The position numbers were made by a program, and so were the translations under genes. Below the pieces are notes generated by a model. That model searched no databases. It worked only from the letters and a program-made list of their open reading frames with translations, and had not been told where the DNA came from. A stretch of 64,000 bases of DNA from Roridomyces roridus (Eukaryota; Basidiomycota; Agaricomycetes; Agaricales; Mycenaceae): NCBI GenBank assembly GCA_029378245.1, contig JARKIF010000139.1:18667-82666 (forward strand), in the 5' to 3' direction. This document shows, piece by piece, positions 49,408 through 59,647 of this stretch (positions are counted from its first letter, which is position 1; each line of letters begins with the position of its first letter).

Positions 49408-49834
49408 TTACTCACGGTGCTCATCGATCGGGCCATGACCCTCGAGCCCGCCAAAATACTCCCTCTCCACCCTCGAAACTCTAACCTCGTAGTTCAAATA
49501 CCACTCATTCTTCCCCTTCTTTTGTGCAAGTAAATGCTCCAAATTCCGCTTCCAAGCACCGATACTCTCCTCGTCTTTCCAATACGAGATGGTGATCCCG
49601 GATCGAAGTTGGTAGCCCTCCGGCGATTCTGCGGTTAGAAAATCAAAGACTCTCCGACGCGGTACTTCAATGCCACACACCCTCCAGAACTTCCGAAACA
49701 GATCGAATGCCAAGAAACCCCGTCTGTTCTTTCGCGAGAGCGTCCATCTTCTCAGCCATCTCCGGATATCCGTCACCCTCCTTTGCTTGTCTCTTTGAGG
49801 TGAATATCACAGCGTAGTAGGGCACTTGCGGCAT
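49408..49834 (-). CDS. antibiotic-biosynthesis-monooxygenase (ABM) domain protein
   Basis: Exons 49681-49834 and 49408-49628 (52-nt intron, GTGTGT...CAG) give 124 residues. The protein reads PYYAVIFTSKRQ, GYPEMAEKMDALAKEQTGFL, GIRSVSEVLEESPEGYQLRS, GITISYWKDEESIGAWKRN and LNYEVRVSRVEREYF. This is the ferredoxin-like alpha+beta barrel of the ABM/YdhR family: a strand, a helix, GF.G, then ISYW.D.ESI..WK. Small fungal members are cofactor-free oxygenases or haem-binding proteins of unclear role. The gene lies 95 bp upstream of the amylase stop on the same strand. Confidence 0.8.
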
Positions 49835-49928
49835 GGATCAAGGAAGAGATGAATGGTTCGAGTCATAATGTCTGAGACTGGATGATCCGGCAAAGAACAC
49901 ATATCCTACACTTCTTCATGCTACACAG

Positions 49929-52663
49929 TCATCTCCAAGTACTCGTTAAAGTGACCTTTGAACCCTTCGCGGAGGTCGTATACACTCGATTAGGATCAGA
50001 CTCCCAAGTCACTACTGGGCCGGACTTTTTGATAACTAATCCCAGTGTCAGTATATAACAACAGAAAGAACGACCGTGGACATACACTTGTATTGGATAG
50101 CAGTATTGGCAGGCAACACCACTGTAGTCGACCAAACAGATACCGACGCCGACTTGGTCATAGCGACCGCCGCCGCTGGCGCCCAAGACCCTAGCGCCCC
50201 GATGGACCCCACCAAGTAGATGGCCTGCCCGGCAACCGTCGAGGCTGTTTCTGCAAAGGTTACCGTCGCACCCGTTGGTGACGGCGCTGCAGTGCTGGTG
50301 GTGGTGGTGGGTTTAATGGCAGTGCCAGGTATAGCCAAAGAGCTGGTCCTGAAGGTGCTGCTGCTCGATGTACGGCTCGTCTGAGACGCACTGGATGGCG
50401 AAGGACTGGCGGAACTGCTTGTCGGTGCACTTGACGATGACAAAACAGACAGCGACGAGGCACTTGAAAATCCGGCACTTGAAGATGAAGCCCCAGAGGA
50501 CGACGCACTACTGCTTACTATCAAGCTGCTCGCATTCATCGGTGCAGGGCTAGTCAAGGTCGCTATCTGATGTCAGCGCTCAACGCCACCCGGTGCATCA
50601 CTGAACTCACCAAAACCGGTAAAAATCGCCAATGCATCATACGCCCCGACAGAAGCCGAAAACGTGCCCGACGCCGAGACAACATAGGTAGGTCCATTAC
50701 ACGCCGTGGGCCCCGCACTTGTATCATGAATGATGTCGCAGTATTTCCCAGCTGGCAAAGACGTATTCCATTTCGCATTCGTCCAGGTAGACCCTTGGTT
50801 GTTGATAATCAAGAAACCGGTCGCACCTCGACCGAAGGCTTTGCAGGCAGCTTAGTAAAAGGGGAATGGCCAGCGGGGAAGACCCACCGGTTTGCTGCGA
50901 GGTGCCTTTGAAGATGTTCGTCAGAGCCGTGCCGCCGACGGCGTTGTGGAATGCAATCATATTGGCGATGGCGGGCCAACGATGCTCGCCTGTAACACTC
51001 AATCAGTGAGTCGACGAGCAACGATTTCGTACTCACAGCGCCACCCATTGGAACCACAGGTCACAGCGTTGGTGTAACCCTGCGCATTCTGCGGAGCACC
51101 TTGGTCGTAGCCGGTATAATTATACCCAGAATAAACGGTCGGCGTCCCGTAATTGAATGCGAGCATGAAGACTGCGCCGAGGGTGTATGCGTTGTTGGGT
51201 GACGCAGAGGTGAGGGAGGTCCCTCCGCGTTCCTAAAGTAGCGTGAATACTTCAAGTGACGGGTAGCGGTAGGAGGCTTACAGTATCTTGATTGGCCATG
51301 ATGAAGTTGGCGACATTGGAAGGGACAAAACCCCACGCCGCGCCCATAGCTGGGAGATACTTCAGTAGGAGCTGGATAAAGCAAACAGTTCACTGACGCG
51401 ATGGGGTAACCAATGAAGCGATCTACAAACTCGTTCAGCATCGACTGGACGATAAGGTCGAAAGACATACCCCGGGACTTGCCGTGAAGTACGTGAGCAG
51501 GCTCGAGGGGGCTCGGAATTCAATGACGTCTCCGTTATTAACATACTGAGCAGGTGTAATGGGCTCGCCAGCCCCAAAGATGACTTCCTGTAGAGCGATT
51601 AGGGGCTTCGAAAGACAATTTACGACCCATACCTGCGTATCGTAATACGAGTACTTGACCATCCCCAGTATCGCGCCAATGTCGACGGGGAGCATGTGCT
51701 TACTTGCATCAAGCCTATACCCGGCAACTCCCTGTGCCAGTGAGACGGAGGGAAGACGAAAAAACCTTGAAGGACGGACCAGAGAAGAGAGGTCGTTCAG
51801 GTAAGCAGCCATGATATTGCGTACTGCAGTCTGCTCCTGCGCAAGATCTGCCAGACCAACGAGCTGCGGGCCAAACTTAGTCGAGTTGGATGATCGCAAC
51901 GGGCCACATACCTCGCAGAAGCGGACATTGTTTGCATCGTCATAGTTAGTGATTTGAGCCGCGACGCCGTTTCCAGCGCAGTAGTGGAAGTTTGCAGGAG
52001 TGTAAGGAACAGCGGGGCTAGGATACGTCAAAATCAGGACCTGAGAACATCGGATACGACTTACTAGTTGTATTTGCTGTAACTGTTGCCTGCGAATCCA
52101 GTACCAGAGCCCCTGCGACAAGGTCATTACAATGCTTCAAAAACGAGAGAAGAACGGACGAGGTCATATGATTAAAGACGACTGGACTTTGAAGTCAGAA
52201 AGTTTGAGGGTTACAAAGGACTCCATACCGTCCACAATGATCCCAACTCCTGCATTTTTACAGGCTGTGACCATGTTGGCAAATTGGGCTCTGCTGCCTC
52301 TCTTCGAGATCAAGGTATACGAGACAGTTTGATAGTCGGTCCACCATTGACTGCCCTGTACTACAATGGTCGCTAGTTAAAACGCGCAGGACCCAGAACA
52401 AGGAGGATTCACTGTGTTCGGAGGCAGGGCTGACTTGTACGTAGCCGTACCCGGCAGGACCGAGGAATGAGGCACACTCGGATGCGACACTATTCCAAGG
52501 CCACTCAAACAACTGCAAGGGTATGAGCGCACACTCGGTACTAGAGTGAGGGAGATACCTGGACGATGGTATTGTGCGTTTTTGAAGGCGATCGAAGGAA
52601 AACTGTGCCCTCTGCGACCACGGTGAGGGCGCAAAACACAGGAATGAGAAAGATGAGATGCAT
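49929..52663 (-). CDS. secreted alpha-amylase (GH13) with CBM20 starch-binding domain
   Basis: The start at 52663 gives a signal peptide ([17 protein letters not shown]). Exons then give [40 protein letters not shown] and region [10 protein letters not shown]. Region [12 protein letters not shown], has the nucleophile Asp; region III, FGAGEP, has the acid-base Glu; region IV reads MANQDTERGG. A barrel C-domain ([14 protein letters not shown]) is followed by a Ser/Thr-rich linker and a C-terminal CBM20 with [31 protein letters not shown]. The enzyme should cut internal alpha-1,4 bonds of starch or glycogen outside the cell. In region IV the normally invariant His of NHD is Gln (codon CAA). The exon around 51380-51440, between TASPG and MGAAWGF, is not resolved and may need very short introns. 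Confidence 0.9.
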
Positions 52664-53007
52664 GGGAGTAAAGTTGGAGGTGCATCGTCGTTATTTAAGT
52701 TGTTATGCAGGAGCACTCGGAGCAACTGAGACGGCAAAGCATTCTGGGGGGCTGGAGCTTTGTGGAGACTTGCATTGTTGGATGATCGCGGGCGGTTGGG
52801 AGTAAAGAATGCATTTCATGGCGTAGAGGCACCAATGAGCAACAGAATGACAACAGATATTGAGTACTGAGACTCCAGATCCAGGAAGACGAGTTGACGA
52901 GTTGGCGGGGCGCAAGAACAACATGATCACGTGGGAGCCAAACATCACAATACGCGACGCCTACTATAACGCCGCAACCCTACTATCTTCTCAGCTCCGA
53001 TTGTTGC
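52664..53007. promoter_or_regulatory. amylase upstream region
   Basis: Between the amylase start and the RNase III-like stop. It contains one copy of the CACGTG-bearing repeat (52925-52975). No gene is supported. Confidence 0.4.
52925..52975. repeat. CACGTG-containing upstream repeat, copy 1
   Basis: GATCACGTGGGAGCCAA, CATCACAATACGCGACGCC and TATAACGCCG match 54668-54720 in order with small gaps. This copy is about 260 bp upstream of the amylase start. Confidence 0.65.
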
Positions 53008-54639
53008 TTACGACGACCGGTCTTTTTTCGAGCGACAGTTTTGCTTGGGGACATCACCAGAGCAGGGCTTGTGCTTGTCTTGCGACGCCCGCGATCCAGA
53101 TTGTTGTTTTTCATCGCATCGTGTCTGAGCGGCGTCTTGGTCTGCCACACGCAAATCATGCCGCTTCTGCGCGCCCGCGTGACCCACGAGTTTACGGGCG
53201 ACTGCGGCGGTAATCCAGGGCGAGAGCAATGCTCTTAACCAGTTCAAGACAGTATCCCATCCTATTGGCCCGTCAGTGACTATAATTGCAAGCATGACGC
53301 GACCGACCGTGTTCGACAAAGACAAGTCCGACAAGGGAATAAAACGCCTTGGTGGATTCCAAAGACGTGATCCAGTATGTGTTGTCGCCATCCGGACGGG
53401 CGGTCCTGAGATGCCTATGAACCTCGTACACCAATCCCAGCCGTGCCACCAATGGCGAACCCGTCAGTACACATCTCATGTCCTAGAAGGCGTCAGGGAC
53501 GGTGGAGTAAGGATTCCTGACTCACATCCAAATCGCCACTCGTGGCGTGGGGCTGATATTCAATCGGTAATATGGTGACGACCGCTTTGTAGAGGTGAGT
53601 CCCAAGCGCACGAAATCCGCCGTTGTAGCGAATATCTTCCCCCCAATGGATGCGGCAGCTCGAATCCGTCAGCGCAGCGGTGAGATACTCTGATTCGATG
53701 CCATGCACGGGCAATACAGGGGGGTAGTCATCCCCGAAGGACACCTTGGAGGCGTCCAAATATTCCCAGGGCCTAAAGTCGCCGATAATCTTCTCTATAT
53801 GATTCTTGCGCAACGCGGACAGTAACGATGGGCCCGCACGTGGGCTGCCGTCGTTGAGGACGATCGCCGGTGCCAGTCGGGTGACTTGGTAGTTTCTTGT
53901 CCGCTGATAGTATGCTTTGCGGTCTCTCTCGGCGATGCCGCCCGTCGCCGACGCTGGCACCAGATTCTCCAACCACGGGGCAAAAAGACGGCAAAGCCAG
54001 TTGAAGGTTCGGACGTAGCCTGAGTGATGGCACCTGAGCATCCAAGCGACTTTCGAGGTATGTATGGCTTACCCAGACTTATTCCGGCGGCTCCTACCAA
54101 TGCTTCAAAGATGTCGCACATGCGCTCCATCGGCGGTGGAAAGTCCTGTCCGGGCCACTCGTGGTCGTCTAACTGCAGCCCATACAGAAGAGCTATATGA
54201 CTTAGGAAACGGGCGCTCCTCAGTTTGGAAAACACCGTCTATAAGACCCTTCAGTAGCCAACGGTGCAGCAGGCGTAGAATAAGCCAACTCAACGGTGTC
54301 TACCGGAACGGTGCATGCAGAGGCGGACGGGTATACTGAATAGTACATGGCGGCTTCGATGAGGGCGTCTCCTAGCCACTCAAGTGGGTCGTCCTCCTGC
54401 GGCAGATAGGCTCGCGAGATGTAAGAGTCAGCGATTCCTTCAGGGAATGGGGGTGGGTAATCTGTCGGGAAATGCGGGTATTCCTGTTCAATCGGTTTCC
54501 AGTTGGGTTCCCCGTCGAGCTGATTCAACAAGTTTTGAGGGGGAGCGTCCAACGGCTGTCTTACTCCCTGTGGGATAGTGTATTTCAAGTGAGGAGTACA
54601 TAGGGAATCTGGTGTCGCTTCAAGAGGTGTTTGTGGCAT
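53008..54639 (-). CDS. ribonuclease III-domain-like protein
   Basis: The start is at 54639 (MPQTPLEATPDSLCTPHL). The first exon holds DPLEWLGDALIEAAMYYSVY, which matches the RNase III signature ERLEFLGDAVL, with the metal-binding Asp kept. After splicing (acceptor TTATAG) the text runs FLSHIALLYGLQL and then CDIFEALVGAAGI, matching the second acidic motif FEALIGA. A large C-terminal part follows (RTFNWLCRLFAPWLENLVPA, YWITSLESTKAFYSLVG, WDTVLNWLRALLSPWI) and a Lys/Arg/Ser-rich tail. It could be a mitochondrial-ribosomal or processing relative of RNase III rather than Dicer, as no helicase, PAZ or second RNase III domain is seen. The first intron donor is not certain. Confidence 0.6.
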
Positions 54640-54667
54640 GATGGCGCTGCAAACTGTTTTTGTCCAT

Positions 54668-54720
54668 GGTCACGTGGAAGCCAAGCATCACATCACAATA
54701 CGCGACCTATCATACCGCCT
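54668..54720. repeat. CACGTG-containing upstream repeat, copy 2
   Basis: Partner of 52925-52975. It sits 30 bp upstream of the RNase III-like start and overlaps the stop of the next minus-strand gene. Confidence 0.65.
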
Positions 54721-55884
54721 GGTGATACTTTTTATGAGCCACCTCACTGTCAAGCGCAGATACCATGCTCGGGGTAGGTACTCGTGTAGTGGACGCCGGC
54801 GCAGAGAAGGCAATCTCCGTCATACGGCTGATGTTCACCGTCGCAGGTGCGGCGGATTCGTGACCAATATGAGCGCGTGAATTCAGGATCTTTCGCAGTT
54901 GAGACACGCGGTCAAAATAAAAATAAAGAGCGTACCACTAGAATGCTATTGGAATAGACCTTGGAGAGCCAGATACAGACACCGAGATGATAGTTGTTTC
55001 CGTTGAATTTGACATAGAGGGACAAGTCCACAAGTGCAAAGACTGCGCAGAGCACACCAGCCTCTGCTGTGACCTAGAAAAAGATGTAAATGAGTCGCCC
55101 ACTTGAAGAACCTGGCACTAACCTTGAGAATGCGGTTTATCATGGCTCGGGTGTGAATAAATCCAGGCTGTCTTGCTTGCATCACATAGTAAACAGTTCC
55201 AGCCACGATCATCAAGTCCGCGAGAGCGGTAGCCGCAAGCCAGAAAACTGGGGGCTTCAAATACCTGAATTGGAGCAGGGAGAATCGGCCAGCCTGGCAA
55301 ATCTCTACGCCCGTCCATATTCCGGCTCCCCATTGGATGGTCGTGACCGCTACAATCGCAATGGGGATTGGTACCGTCTTATTTCCGAGGATGTGAATTC
55401 TCCACGCGAAGAAGAGTTGGCCTGCACAGGCAACTAGAGGAATAAATCAACCAAGACACGAAAAAATGTTTGAAATGCGACTGACTTGAAGCCCCCATGA
55501 CTGGCACGCTGAACCATGCCCACCCAACTTCATCGAGCAGTGTATAGTCGCCCCATCCCGCTCCAAATATCCGAATTGTGTTCTTCAGGCGATTAGCACA
55601 CCGCTGAGCAAAGTGAATTTATCCATTATACCCGACTATCGCCAAGTGTTTGGCAAATCTCCGCGACACAAACAAGCGCGACGAGGATTTTTATAAAGGG
55701 ACGGTCGCGCGGGAAGGCCAAGAAGTAAAGATAGACTTGGACGGCGAGGGCGCCCAGCAGGACAAAGTTCATAGACGTGCCGATAAAGAGCGGAATTGTT
55801 CTGAATACTGTTGTTCAACTTCCAAGGAACGGAAAACTGGTGGCCTGCTTACAGTTGTCCGACAGGAAATGGAGGGGCGGCCAT
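54710..55884 (-). CDS. DUF6534-like seven-TM membrane protein, copy 2
   Basis: The start at 55884 reads MAAPPFPVGQL and splices to TIPLFIGTSMNFVLLGAL, in line with copy 1 (33074-34431). FPRDRPFIKILVALV, IRIFGAGWGDYTLLDEVGW, GQLFFAWRIHILG, WLAATALADLMIVAGTVYY and LSKVYSNSILVILNSR repeat the family pattern of seven hydrophobic segments and a basic Ser/Thr-rich tail. Copy 2 lacks one intron that copy 1 has (after GVQIY). An intron with an AAG acceptor precedes NTIRIFG. The start of the RNase III-like gene lies 70 bp beyond the stop, same strand. Function unknown. Confidence 0.75.
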
Positions 55885-56257
55885 CGTGGGGTGAGTGTAC
55901 CCCAGGAGAGTACTTTCCGTTCCGTTTTATTCAAGTGGGCCGGTACGTACAATAAGATCCCAACTGCCACTTGTGGCGCCTCAATCAACATTCTCACCGC
56001 ATGAAGAGCTTTGTGGCAGAGCTGTGGCAGGGTGGCAGATCGGGTGGGGCAACAAGTGTCAAGGAGATGCGGCAGTACTGAAGCCAGGGCTCCAATGAGC
56101 ACAAGATGATCGGCCCACCACACAAGATGACAGTTCCGGTCAAGAGTCAAGAAGTTCCGCGACCGCATCACACAGCAAGGTCTCAAGAATAGAAGCTCTT
56201 GTTCTCAATCTGGAATGTTCATTTTGAATCGTCAACAGGTCGTAGCAAACACATAAA
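55885..56257. other. intergenic
   Basis: Gap between two minus-strand genes; no supported feature. Confidence 0.4.
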
Positions 56258-58589
56258 TTACGCCTCCATCTTGGGACTGTCTTTGATATCGACCGACCGC
56301 GAAAGTTTTTTCTCATCACCACCGTTTTGCAGAGACGCCAAAATACGTTCCATGCGCTGCATATCCCTGTGGCCTTCACCCGCAGCGCCGAATGCGAGGT
56401 CCATCTCCTCCAACGACTTGCCAAAGGTTTCCGGGAGGATCCAGATCGTGTACGCGATTCCCATGAGCATGAACATGAGGAAGAATCTGGCAAATGCTCA
56501 GTGTAAGTAACGCTCGAGACGAAAGTGATGACGCACAGGTATGTCCCATAGGTGATGTTCTTCAATTGGACGGGTACAATTTCCGAGACGATGAACTGTT
56601 CAAATTAATGAGAAAAGACACTAAACGTAGTTGTTCGACTTACGTTGGTCATCCAGTTGGCCGACCCGGCGAGGGCGACGCCGTGCGCCCGAGTGGATAG
56701 AGGGAACACCTCGGAAATCACCGTCCAAGACGCCGGCCTGAGTACATAAGTTCAACCGCCTTGGAATTTGGAAATTGAACAAGACTTACCCCAAGACATC
56801 CCAAAGAACGCGACGTATAACCAGATGAAAGTGGCTGTAGCCCACGCAGCAGCAGGCTTATTCCACTCTGGCTGGTAGGTCGCCGTGAGTGCCGCAATGA
56901 GAATCAGCATTGTGGCCATCCCGACTCCGCCGAAGATCAACAAGGGCCGACGGCCGACGCGATCTATCAGTGCGATTGCGGGAATCGTCGATATTACAAA
57001 AACGACTGGGGGGGTTGTTGGTTCAATGGCATCGTGAAGACCGAGGAGACTTACCGCCGATAACGCCAGCGGCCAAGAGGGATACAGTTCGCCCGGGAAG
57101 ACCCAGAGATTGGAAGATGGTAGGGGCGTAATATACCTGGAAAGCAACGTCGGAATCTGTGTAGTTCAATATATGTTCAACTTACAATCGCATCAATTCC
57201 AGACCTGCCAACATCAGTTTGATCAAACAAGTTGAAAAAGGGACATTACATTTGTTGGAAGAATTGAATCAAACAAGCAACTGGAGGCGTCAGTCTGGGA
57301 ACGGTCATTCATAGTGTGACTTACCCGCTGTCCGTCGGAACATATAGATGGTTGTAAAAAGCTCCCCAAATCGAGCCACTTGTAATTTAAACTGCGTCCA
57401 CACTCCGCCGCCGACGAGTTTAGGGAACCGTTCGGCAGTCGTTTCGGCCTCTGAATCAAATTATCAACCCTGTTCAGAGGGGGATATAATCGAACGAACC
57501 AAAAATCGCCTGCGCCTGAATTTCCATAAACTCCAACTGAACTATTTCCGAATCCTCGGGCAAGTTACGCAGCCACGCGAGGACCTTGAGCCCCTCTTCC
57601 GCACGACCCTGCCCCATGAGCCACCGCGGTGTGTATGGAAGCGTGAAGCTCAGAAACGCGAGTGCCAGAGCAGGCACGCCCTGCAATGCGAGGCACACAC
57701 GCCATGAGGCAGAGTTGGTTTCCGAGATGAAGTTCGTGCCGTAGCCGACCCTGTTTCTTCTGTTTAGAAGCAACACAAGGCAGGGAAGATGATGTTTACC
57801 AGAAGGATATGCAGATCCCGGTGACAATCGCCCATTGTTGGATGGAGACGACAGTGCCTCGAAGTTCGGGTGGGGAAATTTCCGAGTTGTATCTGTTGAA
57901 ATTAGGTGTATTCTTGGGTTAATGAAAATCGAACATACAGAGGAACAGCAACAGAGAGCCCTCCCACGGCCCATCCGATGAAGAATCGACCAACAAACTA
58001 AGTACGCGAAGATGAATGATCGGACAGTGTGAATGTTCGTATACTCGCCATCATCGCCGCATTGCGAGCCCCAGTAGTTAGACCCGTGCCGAGAAGGCAA
58101 ATGATGGAACCGAGGAAGAGAGTCCATCGACGAGATAATACGTCGCAAAAGTATCCATTGCTCAACGCGCCGATCCAGCCTCCGAGTGCCAAGGTGCTTG
58201 TGATGTTGAACTGACTTGAAAGAAAATAAAGATAATCGCTTACGACACGCTCCATCCTTTATAAGACGCGTCATTCGCAATCCGAGCGAATCTAGGGTCA
58301 GAAGTAAACGCGTCCATGACCAGGACCTGCGAATAAGCACCCTGTTCATAGCCTGCGAAGATTGATTCAGGTTCCTTGGGAAACATAGTGCACCAACCAT
58401 AACAGAGAGCACCGAGGCTACGGCAAAAAAACATGAGGATGCCATTCGACCGCACACAAGGGGTATTACTCACGTCGTAATGAGGGCTAGCCGCAACAAG
58501 CGAGGGTTCTTGAACAGGCCGGGTATGCCTGATTGGCCAGCGAGTTGTGCCCTGCGGTCTGCATTAATTTCTTGCAGGTTGGACGACAT
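56258..58589 (-). CDS. MFS sugar transporter
   Basis: The start at 58589 reads MSSNLQEINADRRAQ. Twelve hydrophobic segments are spread over many exons. Sugar-porter signatures are present: GGWIGALSNGYFCDVLSRRW (G..D..GRR-like) after TM2, RFFIGWAVGGLSVAVPLYNS, QQMSGIDAIVYYAP, DRVGRRPLL and PETFGKSLEEMD near the C-terminus. The SADR.GRR-like signature is close to the lactose permease/hexose transporter group of fungi. It should import a sugar across the plasma membrane with protons. It lies 3.6 kb upstream of the amylase on the same strand, which hints at shared use of starch breakdown products, but two other genes lie between them. Confidence 0.88.
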
Positions 58590-59647
58590 GGCGGCAAGGG
58601 CGGGGTAGCTCTCACCCTTGACGTAAGTGGAAGCCGAGTTTTTATTGCGGCGTGCGGTGAGAGAAGCAAGGAAGGACCGTCAGACCTTGTGATGTGAAAA
58701 CGGACAAGCGCGACCACCTGACAGTGGAGAGCACGATGTTTCTGACAACAGTCTCGTTTTCAAGAAATTCTGGTGTTCCGAGGAGCAGGCTTTGCCTCTG
58801 AACCTTGCGATGGTCGATGTCGTGTGCGACGATCGACGCGGCACTCAAGCGGTGACGATTGCATCAAGTCATCTGCCCATAATTTGCCGAAGACAAGCCA
58901 GGGGCTCCAAAGATGATGATGCAGAGGGTCGTTTGATTTGTCCTCGAGCCTGCCAGAGTAAAATCAAGAGAATACGTGGTAGAGTGACAGCAAGACGGAC
59001 AAAGTCGGACTTTTGAACAGTTTGGGTGTGCTCCGTGTTCTTCTGACCTCGGGGCCAAAGTTAGCCGACAGCGTGCTGGACCTTGTCTGGAATGGATGTA
59101 GTGCGGTCCGCGATGTCAGGCAACCACAACTATATTGGTTGCGATGAGGAACGTTCCTTGCCGGCCTCTTGAGCAAGGAGAATTGGATATAATATGCCCC
59201 TCCGGATCCACAGAGTAATTCCGAGGCGGGCAGGTCATTCGTCCAGCACGAATGGGCTAAATTGGTGGACCGGAACCACGTCAAAGGAGATAGGGAGGAT
59301 CGGAATGCGGGTAGTCTCATGACACGCCTTCCCCACACCAAAGCAGCCGTGCTTCCCGGTTTGGACGAGGCTGTGTGCTTTTTCAAAGTCCGCTGAAAAA
59401 AGCACGTGCCTTTTGCGACTCTTCTCTTCTCCCTTCATCTTCCCTTTATAGAGGTATGCCCTCCTGCTCGTCGTCGTCCTCCTCGCCAATCGTTTCTGAT
59501 CTGCCTCCAGGCTTCTCAGCCACCTAGATATTGCCTATAGAGCGTTCTTTGTCCGTTCAGCTTCGTCTGCGTAACATAAGACCCATCTCTCACCGATATC
59601 GTCTCTCAAGGTTCGTAGACAGCCCCCGGCACATAGACTATCTTACG
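58590..59647. other. divergent intergenic region
   Basis: Promoter space of the MFS gene and of EF3. A pyrimidine-rich stretch upstream of EF3 (59370-59640) is typical of highly expressed fungal genes. No gene is supported. Confidence 0.5.
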
